Source: Hexactinellida sp. DTS-2022 (Eukaryota > Porifera > Hexactinellida). Taken from it: a stretch of 64,000 nucleotides of DNA. Each line of letters opens with the position of its first letter. Within the stretch, counting starts at the first letter, position 1. The notes under the pieces are model-generated. The model saw nothing but the letters and a program-made list of their open reading frames with translations. It was not told the origin of the DNA and did no database searches. The stretch spans positions 13,020,001-13,084,000 of the forward strand of contig JAPNXP010000002.1 of assembly GCA_028753945.1 (NCBI GenBank). Direction: 5' to 3'. Below are positions 12,901 to 24,900 of this stretch, one piece after another. The translations under genes were made by a program, and so were the position numbers.

Positions 12901-15900
12901 AGACATGACTAAGGGCGTACAACACTGTAGTTAGTGTGTGTGTTTAGACATGACTAAGGGCGTACAACACTGTAGTTAGTGTGTTTAGTTAGACATGGCT
13001 AAGGACGTACAACACTGTAGTTAGTGTGTGTGTTTAGACATGGCTAAGGGCGTACAACACTGTAGTTAGTGTGTGTGTTTAGACATGGCTAAGGGCGTAC
13101 AACACTGTAGTTAGTGTGTGTGTTTAGACATGGCTAAGGGCGTGTTCGACGAGAAGTGCACCATGACGTACCTCTCGATGCTCAAGCAGGCGCTGCCGCC
13201 GCTGCCCGAGGGGAGCTCCTGGTCCGAGAAGGATCAACTCAAGCAGAGGTACGACGAAGTGGCCAAGTGGATCCAGGAAAAGAAGCTTTTGCTAGCCAAG
13301 AAAGAGCTGCCGGCGACCTCGGAAGACTGCAAGGTATTTACTATAGACTTATGCAGTGTATATAAAATGGGAAGTTAGTTATAATTGGATTGTAGAGAGA
13401 GGTTAATATCGTGAACAGAACCTCTAAGGACTGTAAGATGAAGGAGACCGAGGTAGCTAGCATTCAGAAGTTCGAGGAGAAGATTAAAGTGAGTTGCTAG
13501 CTTTTATAAGGTAGATAGACATACCTTACACTGCTGTGTAGATGATGACAGGGGCAGACAGGGACCAAAGCGGGTACCTGGACATAGACGGACTCACGGA
13601 GCAGATCCGTCTGATAGAGGAGCTCTCGCAGGAGAGATCTGCCGAGCTCTCCAAGCTCTTCGGAATGTGAGTGTACGGCAAATCTCATAGTGCTTGTAAT
13701 TAATGGCTTATGTAGACAATTTTTCGTCTGTTTAAAAATGAAAAAACTTTTATTGACAAGCCCTTTTAACAACTTACATAGGGTTTGTATAAGTTGAGTT
13801 CGCTTATTATAAAGTCTCTTTATTCATGCTACGGTAGATGTTGACACTTGGAACATGTTAACATCTACCCCGCATTCACAATACTTAACTGACTGTAATT
13901 AGATTGGAACACTCAGAGGAAATCGCACACAAAGCGAGGTTAAAGTTAGAAAAGATCGCCGCAGAGCTGCGGGCTCTCGACACAGAGGTCCAGTCTCTCG
14001 GGGCTGAGTACGCCTCCTGCAGCGACAGCAAGAAGATAGAGAAGCTGAACAAGAGGAAGGAGGCCGCTAGCAAGCGAGCACAAGTACGCTATACAATGCA
14101 AATTAACTGATACTATTTATAGACACAGTCACTCCGCTTAGTCGGGTCACTTTGGTCCGAGGGTAGTTTGAGCAAACAAAGGCGTGGTTGGTTAACAGTT
14201 CTGAGGCTACGTTTATGATTCTATTTCTCGCCACGGTCAACCGGTTAATCCCATCCTACTCAATACAAATAGCCTATACTGGCTATACAACATTTTGTTT
14301 ATACTACAGTCTAGGAAAAGTATTACCCTATAAGTGGTACTACATTAACTGATACATTTCGTAATTTAGTAGGTTAGTAAGTGTAGTTACAGAAAATATA
14401 TTATGTTGTGTTAGGAACTAGATTTATGATTATCATTTTCTAACATATTTCAGATAATTTTAATTATTTATACAATAATTTCGAATAATATGGCTGATTT
14501 TCAACAGACCAGCTAACCGGTTAACGAAATATGTAACGGCCAGGGAATTAAAGGATCACGAACGAACTTATTGAACTTGAATTGAACGAACTGAACGCAG
14601 GACTTTTATGCATTTACGCTGAACGAACAGAACGAACGCCAACGGTTGCCTGAACGGCATTTGAATGAAATGAACTCCCGAACTGAAAGAACTAAACTGA
14701 ATATCGATAAATTATAGATACTCATTCATTAATCCATACGTAGAATATAAATATATCACTAGAAAAGTTAAATATAAATAGATCACTACTCATACCTGCT
14801 TGTCATACCTAATAACTACCACCAACTCATCTGAACTGAACGAACTGAACGAACGCCGGTCAGCCCGTTGAACGAACGCTGGTGGTGTTGAAGTTAGGAG
14901 GTGAACGTGAACGAACTGAACTTGCGTTAATTTGAAATAAACTGAATTGGGTTTATTAAGTCCGTTCGTGAACCTTTCATTCCCTGGTAACCGCTAACCG
15001 ATATTATCAACGGTTAACCGAATCCATCCTTGGAGCAAATTAGCCGAAAGCATTTTCTATTAGATTCCATTGGCATCATTCTATTCCTAGGGAAATGTCC
15101 CGCTTAGCCAGTGACCCGATTAAGCGGACTCGACTGTATTTATAGACTTGTTGATGCTCTAGGCCAGTCGTACCGCGCTTAAAGAGACAGAGATTCTGCT
15201 GCAGTCCCTGCCGGAGATAGAGTGCAGAGCTGTTAGTGGCGTCAAAGAACTGTAAGATTAATATGCCCTCTAATCAGCTGCATTCCATCAACATCATCCC
15301 ATCTCTAGGTACAGCACGGAGTACGAGCACGTGAATCAGCTGTTCAAATCTCTGGCAGACCTGCAGCCAGAGCTCCCGGACATTGACAGCCTCATCGAGT
15401 GGACTCAAGTTAAAACCGTAAGTGCTGATGTAATACACTAAGTACAGTAGAACCTCGTTAGTACGAACACTATGGGACCGTCAAAATGCGAATTCATATT
15501 AACCCAATATCATTAGTATTGAAAGCCTTTGAAGGCAACTGAAATAGTGCGTATTAGCCTGTTCGCACTAGCGAGGTGCTACTGTAGTATAATTTAGGAG
15601 CAAATCACCAATGCGCTGTTCGCAAGCGAGCTGACAGAGCTCCGTCGGTCGATCAGCTCCCACTCGAAACAGCAAGCGGAGGCAGAGCAGTTCTCCCAGC
15701 AGCTCGCCATGTGCCAGAGAGTGACCAGCGCCCTGCAGGGGGGCCCCGGCGCCGACACATTCTCTCTCAAGACGCAGACTCTGGAGAGCTCGTACGCCCA
15801 GCTGACTGCCGCGAGCAGCGCGCGGACGGAGCAGCTGGGACAGCTGGAGGAGATCCTCAACTCGGCCAAGGACCTGCACGACCTGATGGAGGTGCTGGAG

Positions 15901-18900
15901 GTGAAGGAGAAGATGCGCAAGTGGAGCCCGCTGCCCAAGCCGCAGGCACTGGAGGCCGAGCTGAGGGCTCTGGAGAAGGCGCTGGCGGAGCTGGACCCGC
16001 GCATAGCCGCGCTGAGAAACAGCTGTCGCGCCCTCACACGCCATCCCGCATTCTCCACGGTCGTACAGGTTAGTAGCTTCAGTTATAGGAATGCATACGT
16101 ATCTATTATTTAATTAATGAAATGTGCCATCTATTATGTGTCACGGCTTCAGGATGACATATTTGTTATGATATTATTGGGGTGGACAATGAGAATATAT
16201 TTCACATATTTAAGACGGTTTGCTTGACAAAAAGCGGTTGAAATCCCCTGATCTATTGTCTCGTTAATGATGTGTTAGATGTGTTAGTATGTTAACTTGT
16301 GTGTAGCCGGAAGAACAGTCTGTCGAAAGGAAACTCAGCTGGATACATAGCCTCAGACTGGCGCTGGAAACTCACATACGCGACTACAGTATATACAGAC
16401 AGGTTGTGATAAGCGCTTGTGAGCTCTGCTCTCTACTAATAGCTGCTCTCTGTAGTTCAATTTGAAGTGCGAAGAGTTCGAATCTGAGCTGACGAAGTCC
16501 GAGAACACGGTAGCGCAGTACGCCGCGGAGCTGGAGGCCTGCTCCCTCTCCTGTGTCTCTCCCCTGCGCAAGGTGCTCTCTCTCTGCGAGCAGCCGCTGG
16601 CCGCCTCGCTGGAGCAGCTGCAGCAGCTGTCTGCCCGCGCGCCCCCGTACCACCTGAGGGGCAGTCCCGACTCCTCGCACGGGAGACTGCTGGCCTACGC
16701 CATGGCGCCGGCGTGCGATGTGGTGAGTAGCTAGCTGGCTGTTGGTCAGGCTTAAACTGACCCACTTTGAATCTTAGTACTGCAAGTAGGGGTTTACCTA
16801 AGATTTTCTTGGCCGGCACTTTATTATGAAGGAAATTTTTACGGCACCCTAAAGGTTTTAGCCATTAAAATTAATAATTATACTACATAATTAAATGATG
16901 CGGCATTATTTGAAGGAGGTAAAATTTATACGGAACCCAAAGAGGCATTATCTGGGGAATTTTCTGGGCAGGAGATCTGGCCAGACACCAGGCAACTAAA
17001 TAGAATCACACTGCAACACTTTTGCAACTCAACCGATGTCTGGCTGGCGCCGTCCAGGCACCTAGATCCCTGACTGAAAGTATGGTACAACCTGACCTAC
17101 TTTTCTACAGCTAATACTGTAGTACGGTTCCAACCTGACTAATTTAAATATGACTGCAACTACATGATAGCTGCAGTGTTCCCTCTAAGCTATTTCAGCG
17201 TCAGTTTTGGCCGGTTGTCTTGAGCAAAATATACAGATTTTGACAAACTTTTGGCTAAAAAAAATAATCTCGAAATGAAAATGGGAAGTTCTAAAAATAA
17301 AGGATAAATTATCGTAAATTAAACTCGTATAACATGGTTATTTGAAGTCATAAGTAGAAACATAGCTTGTTATACTATTCCCTTTAGAGCGGTGTGGAGG
17401 CGGGCAATGGAATAACAATAACTTCAATGGAGACTAGCGAGAGCTGGGAAGTAAGTTACGAGACATAACAGCTATTATATTGTTATGCGTCTACTCGCCT
17501 ATTGCTGAGCTTGATGCTATTAACTATTAGGATATAACGCAATAATTAAATAATTAATTAATTAATTTAAGGTTGAGTTGTCTACCGGAGAGCCCGCTAT
17601 GCTTACTGCTGCCATTCTACAACTGTGTCCCGAGAACGATCCGCTGGCGGCCCAGCGGCTGCAGAGACTCAGAGAGAGACACAGCGGACTCCGTGCCGTG
17701 CTGGCGCGCAAGCTGGGACTGGTCGAGTCCGTGGGGGACCTGTTGCAGCAGGTGGAGAGCTCCGCGGAGGCTGTCAACAGCTGGGACAAATCTGTGAGTT
17801 AACAGCTGTTTATACGAAGGTACAGGGCAGTAGACTATATTAAACGTTATCCAAAGGGGCCTTAAGTTTAGTGTTATAAGCGGAGTAAAATCTACTACTT
17901 TATCCGTGTTGGGATTATATATTAAATTCGTTAAAAGCGAGTTTTCTTTGTATCCGACTGCATTTACTGCATATTTAATATTTGATTCCGTAATGCTTGT
18001 ACTCGTGTGCTTAGTAACCGCCCATTACACAAACAACAACAAAGTTGTTTTGAGCATTCTATTGCTCTGTTCCTTATAAAACTCGTTATCCGTAGAGTCT
18101 GTTGGGAAACAAACAAGAGAAAACCGAAGCGTTTATGGACTTTGCTACTCACTCGGAAGAGCTGCTCGCGAAACTGCCCCCCGATGCCCCCATCCGGGAG
18201 CAGGTCAGCGAGAAGGTGACGCTAGCGCGGGGGCACTGGTCCGCCCTCAGAGAGGAGGCGGCCTCGGAGGAGCTGCGGGAGAGACTGGCGGACCTGGAGG
18301 CCTGGTGTCGCTACTGGCAGCAGGGCCTCGGCGAGCAGGCCCCGCTCGGCATTACGCTAGAGCGGACTATGGAGCAGATACGGTGGGAAGAGGTGAGTTC
18401 CGTGGCAGGAACTTGTTCACAACATAATATGCTTATTCGTTAATATAGGGATTAACTGGGGCCGTTGTTATATTCCAGTTCCCTTATGAATTTCTCAGAT
18501 AAACTAATTATCCCACAATTCGTTTTATTGCATTTCTGGCTAGTATAGCTTCTTCCAAGTATCCACAACAAATTTCTAAACAGATACTGTATTTATTCGA
18601 ATAGTAGCCTAGGCGATTATTGTTTTTTAGGCCATTTTCTGACCAATAATTTTTGTGACTTTTCGAGAATATCATATGTTGGTAAAATTTATTTAGTATA
18701 GTCGGTTGATAATCGTATTGCGACTAATATTAGATAAATAAATTTTCTCAGGGTACCCGTGGTAAATTTGTATTTGCTAATTTGGGGGGGGGGCTATTAT
18801 TGGAGGTAGGCGATTATTCGAATAGGGGCTACTATTAGAGTATATACGGTATATATTTTCAAATTATCAACTTTTTGATTCCATTATGAATGTTTCCTAG

Positions 18901-21900
18901 CATCTGCGGAGTCAGTTCCCCGCTAGACTGCAGGAGCTGCTCTCCCTGAAGGAGGAGGCGCGCACCCGCGCAGACCTCCTCCCCCTCTCGGCCAGCGTGC
19001 AGACGCAGCTGAGCTCGCTGCAGGAGAGCTGCAGCGAGTGGGGGGCCGCGCTGCAGGTGCTGAAGGGGGGCTTCGACCGACTGGGTGAAGCCTGGCTCTG
19101 GCTGCTGCGCCTGGAGGAACAGCTGCTGAGACTGAGCGACAGAGCCATGACAGCCGACACGCAGGGACAGGAGAACCTGGAGAGTCTCAGACAGACAGTG
19201 CTGGTACGTCTCTGAATGCTGTGAGGGCCTTCTTACGTTATGTAACGCATGAAATTAGACTCCCCCTCCCTATGTTACGCCTTTCACATATTTGTAATAC
19301 AAAAGGGATGGTGCATTTCATAACGTTTCAAAATATTTATAAGTCAACCTAAGTCCAGCATAACTGTCTGCTGCAGGAATTCATAAACACGGAGGTCCCC
19401 GAGCACGAGCCGAGTCTTAAGGCCACGCTGGAGGCGCTGGCTGAGATCTCACAGCAGCTGGAGCAGGCAGGCGGCTCCCCAGCCGTTAAGATGGGGGCTC
19501 AGGCTCTGAGACACAGGTGGGACCTGCTGCTGACAGAGGCCACTCGCTTGGACCAGGGATTGGGCGGGCTGACTAAGCTGGTCGCTCTCCTGCCGAGACT
19601 GGCCGAGGAGCTGGGACAGTGGGTCGAGGAACAGGACCTGGAGATCTCCAACAGAGACAGGTGTACCCTGCAGATAAAGAGTCTCAATCAGCTGCTCAAG
19701 AAGGAAGACGTAAGGGAGTGCACTGATATTTTAGCATACTTTATAACCCTCCAAATATACCATGATGTTATTGCTAAAATCCCTCGACTTCGATTGCTAA
19801 ATAGTAAATATCCCTGAAAATGGAAAACTAAGTTGCTATCCATTTATTGACGAGTATTGAATAGTGTCAATGAGCAAGTCTGAAATCTCTGGATCCTAGT
19901 AGGAGGGTTATCTATTGTAATATGTTTGACATAACTCCTGTAGAGATTCCACAAAGCTATTCTCCTCAAAACGCCAGACTTCGAAGACTATTCGAGATCA
20001 GCTCAAACGCACGACCAGATTATTCTAGTGAGTATTGTTGCATGATGTCCTGTCTGTACTGTACATTGCTAAGGTTCCATTTTCACTGTTTATCCCGAGT
20101 GATTCCCGACTTCGTTTTATTTAATTTCTGGATAGTTTACTTCCTTCTAATTACTCACAACAAATTTATAAGCAGAACATTACATACTTTCCAAATTATC
20201 TACTTGGCATCATCCTTGAGTTCCCATATAATTACGCATCTCCACAGACCATAACACAGAGCCACCAGAGCTACGCGCGCACGCTCTCCAACGCGCGTCC
20301 CAGTCTCTGCTACAGCACGGAGGCGGACCCCACCGCCACGCACCGGTTCCAGGAGGACGCGGACCGCCTGCTGGGCCAGTGGGACGACCTGCTCTGTCTC
20401 TCCGAGAAGAGTCTGGAGTACAAGCAGGGGATCCTAGCGGCGCTGGACAGCGTCGTTAAGCTGTTCTCGCCTCTCAACGAGTTCCTGGAAGAGGGCGAGG
20501 CCGTCCTGGGACAGAGACCCCGAGCAGTGGAGCTGGAGACCTGGCTAGCTTCTGCAGAGGTGAGTATTGCATTCCTGAGTCAGCAATCTGTCGCTTAGAG
20601 AGTACGTATCTCGATTGTATCAATGTTTATAAGCTGTTCGTTCCGGCGTTTTATCACATCTGCACTAAGACTTAACACCCTCGCTTGTATTTGAAACATA
20701 TTATATATTGGGTTTATATGAGGTTAGGTATACGGAATAATGCTCTAAAGAATGGAATTGTGATGTGCTAAGAACGACCTTCAAAATTCAATTGTTTGTA
20801 GACATTCATGCGAAATAAGTCTAGCTACGAGCCGGCAGTCGGCACCTTCTACGAGGAGTGCGAGCTGCTTATCTCCAGCAGCGACCTGTCCCTGGTGGAC
20901 ACCCAGCCCCTGGAGCAGCTGCTGGCGGAGTTCAGGCAGAGGTGGGGCCGTCTGCAGCTTAGCCTCGCTGATAAGCAACAGGACTGCAGGGAGCAGGTGG
21001 GATAGTATACCTTGTGTTGCTAGGCAGTCAATTAGGGCATTAACGATCCTAGTTTATAAAAGAAACGTATTAATCAAGGCAGAGGTTAACTGTGCTCGCA
21101 CCATGACTAAATAACATATACAGTATTTCTTTGAATAAGTGCGCCGGCGCTTATTGTTTTCGTGGACCAAGTTTATCTAAAAAAATCAAGAAAATTATAT
21201 TTTGGTGGGTTCTAATGGTTCTCAGCGACAGTATACCTACCGTAGTTGCAAAAATCTATGTAATTACACTCCAGGTATCAACAAACATGTATTAATTTCA
21301 TCATACAAAGCCATTTTATTGACCCGGCGCTTATTCGAAGCATTACGCAATTACGGTAATAATAATGAGTTACAACTTACAATTGTGAAGTTGTGAATTA
21401 TGATGGATAAAACTGGCAAGCCATTCCTTTCTGTTTCTGAATCGAAAAAATAGGATCGATTGGTAGAAAAACTTCAATCAGATCCCTATCACGATCATAG
21501 ATTATAATGCCTACATAAAATATGCTTGTCTGTAGATCGATAAACTAAGGGATGAGAAAGTGCAGATGGAATCTCTATGCAGCAGTCTGTTGTCCCACAC
21601 AGCCGCAGTGACTGAGTTGAGAGTTGTGTTGCAGGGACTGTCGATCCCAGCTGCGAACCAATCCATTCTGGACAAGCAGAAGACCACAGCAGAGGTATGT
21701 ACAACCTAGCTATAGTAGTGTGCCAATGGTATTTCAGGGCCGTAACAGCCAGATTTAAACTGGTCATTTTTTTGAATTTTGAAATCATTATATGCATTAG
21801 CTGTAGCAAAGTTGTCATGTTTCAACGTGTATTTACTTTTTAAATCCAGAAGAGTGAGTCGGAGCTGCGAGAGGAGGAGCGCAAGGTCTCGGAGCTGCTG

Positions 21901-24900
21901 CACAGACTGGGTGACGTCAGCGCTAACATGAACACAGAGCTGGACCAGACGGAGATGTCCGAGCAGGTCTCGCAGCTGCAGCGGAGCCTGGAGGCTCTGC
22001 AGCAGAGCTTCAGGGCCTGCAAGCAGCGGGTACTGGCGCAGGACGCCACCGTGCAGACATTCGAGCCCGAGCTGAAACAGCTGATCGCAATGTGCAGAGA
22101 GGCCAGAGCAGAGTTCGAGGCCAGGCCAGCCCCTGCTCTGGACACCGACGATATTCAACGGGAGATAACGTTTAATAACGTGAGATAGAATCAGGTAGAA
22201 AGTGCGTATGAGTTAATTACTGTGTCCTGTAGACTCTGAAGGCTAAGCTAGCAGGCGAGACTACTATACTGGAGAGGACCGTAGCAACTGGGAATCTGAT
22301 CCTATCGAAAGCGGGAGAGGAGCAGCTGCTAGCACTCTCTGTGTCTGAGTGTGCCCTGGACCCCCAGATAGCGGGCTCGTATAGGGAGCTGGGGGAGCAG
22401 CTGTCCGGCCTGCAGACAGCCTGGGGGGCTCTCTGTGGGGAGATGCAGCAGAATGCGCAGAGACTAGCGGAGAAGGAACAGCTGGCACGCGAGGGGCAGG
22501 AGGAAATGGGGGAGCTCCTGGAGAGTGTGCAGGCTCTGAGGTCCGAGCTGGACCGGAAGGGACCCCCGGGGGCTGTCCCTTCCATAGCGGAGCAGCAGCT
22601 GACAGGGATGCAGCAGCTCCTGAGTAGGGTAGCGGGCATCGACGCAGCCGTGGCGGCGCTGAAGGAGAAACTGCAGGTACTCAGTCCTACACGCAGTCCT
22701 CCCTGTGTCAAGTTTTATGACCATTTTGTAAGATAAAAAGGACGGTCATGCACACATATTGATTACCCCCCTTGGAAGCGTTACGAGACACTTTAACGGG
22801 CCCCTTACATTCTAATTTAGGCAATAATAGACTCGTTTGCTGCTATGTTAGTTACCTCGGCCACACCTTTACACTGATTTATGGCATTATGTACACTTTA
22901 AGTTACTACACGTAGATTAGAGTATATTTCTGTAGATAAACTCCTCCTCTCCCGGGGGTCTGGCGGAGCAGCTGGCCAGACTGGAGCACGAGCTGGTCTC
23001 CCTTAAGGACGCCTCCGCTGACTACAACGAACAGCTCAAAGAGGGACTCATTCTTGCTCAGAGGTACGCTGAGACTCACCAGGACATGAATGCATGGTTA
23101 CAGGAGAGGCTGCTAGCAATGTCGGAGTGGGAGCCGCTAGGTCTGGACACACAGTTGCTGGACATACAGCACCAGTCCCTCAAGGTTGTACCTTACAACA
23201 CAGCTGGACTCTCTCTTATTTATACTCTCCAGAGCTTCGGGGACATCCTGTCCAGCCGTCTGGGCGAGAAGCAGCTCCAGGAGCAGGTGTCCGGGCAGTG
23301 CTCAGCTGAGCTGAGGCCCTCGCACGAGAGCACAGCCCTACAGTACACCGAGCTGTCTCAGCTGTGGAGTCAGCTGGAGGAGAGACTAGCGCAGAGAGAG
23401 ACGAGTCTGCAGCAGATGCTGGCGCTCTCGCTCGCATTCGAGGAACAGCTGAGGGGCACCAGCGCTAAGCTGGTGGAGATCAGCTCTGACGTGTCGGCTC
23501 TCAAGACTAACACGCCCATAGACACAGAGAGCATACAGGCCGAGCTACGGCGCATACTCGCCATTAAGGAGAAGTTAGATGGAATGACGGATGGGGAGAT
23601 GCTGCAATTGACCGGCACACTCGAACAAATAACTGCGCTAGCCTCAGGATCAGAATTCACGGACCAGGTATGCTAATTATTACGCACAGCAGGGACTGTA
23701 CTAACTGCCTTTTCAGACACAGGGCGTAACCGCAGAGAGAGATCAGCTGGAGAAGAACAAGAACTCTCTCCACGCGATCATCGAAAACAGACTATCGCAG
23801 CTGGAGAAGGCTCTGGAGCTCGCAACGCAAATAAAGACAGAGGAAGAGGCCGTGACCACTTGGGTTAAAACGGGGGAGAAGAGCTTGGATTCCGACTTTA
23901 CAATCCGTGGCGTGTCAGGTCCCTGCGAGCAGGAGCTGGCTAAGATAAACTCGTTCCACGAACAGCTGGAGGAGACGCAGACGCGGGTCCGTCAGCTGGA
24001 GCAGCTCCACATAGAGCTCAGCAAGGAGGCCGCGGATACCGACAGGGCCAGACTGGACAAGGCGATCGTATCTCTGAAAGCTAAAGTGGAGTCTGTCGTT
24101 AATAAGGAAGAGAACGTTACAGTGCGTACACAAATGAGTGCTCCAGTTAGAAACTTTATTATGAGTCCGTTTATAGGCTAATCTACAAGACGCGCTAATG
24201 GAGGCCGAATCATTCGAAGCTATGTGTAGAGACATGGACGCTTACATTGAGCAAGCGAGCGCCAGTCTGGCTGAGCTGACAGCTGCGTTCAGTTCGGGAG
24301 ACCCTAGCAACCTAGAGGCTCTGCTGGACAGCATCAGGGTAACCACATAGGAGATAGGAATGTGTGTTGTAAACTCCACAAAATACCTGGTTATAACGAA
24401 GTTATATACGTATATTCCCAGACGGATAAAATAATTTATTTGACTCCGCTTACAACGAAGTGAATGAAGTATACATCCCTGGACTTCGTCATAACAGTTC
24501 GCTGTATTTCATAAGCGTATGACTGCTGAATTCCTAGGAGCTGTTGTTGCAAGTGGTGAACAAACAGATGGACCTGGATAAGATCAATGAGAAGGGAATG
24601 GAGCTAGCGACTAAGTGCACGAAAGACGAAGACGCACTCCTAACGAATGTGGCTAACACTCAAGCTAAGTACGACTCTCTTCAGACAAACGCAGAGACAA
24701 TGCAGAGAGAAATGGACCAGGTATGTCGATAGCTGCCTAACATCTGCCATTATTAAAAGGCTTATTGGACCATTTTGTGATACAAAAAGTGGGTCTGTCA
24801 CACATTGGTTGATTAATGACTGCCACTAGGCATTCCTGCGCGCCGGGGAGCTCCGCAAGACCACAGAGAATCTGATCAACTGGCTGAGGGAGGCTAAGAA

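Noticed and set aside
8787-13127. CRISPR-like array
   Set aside because: Units are contiguous 45-bp tandem repeats with no unique spacers, inside a eukaryotic intron.
13118-13378. Separate small gene beginning MCLDMAKG
   Set aside because: The start lies in the intron end. The sequence from 13128 is exon 7 and completes the second CH domain in phase with exon 6.
19922-20254. 110-codon ORF in intron 20 as an extra exon or gene
   Set aside because: It shows no family resemblance. The adjoining exon 20248-20559 joins the preceding one without it, and the sequence resembles the dispersed intronic repeat near 31380-31540.
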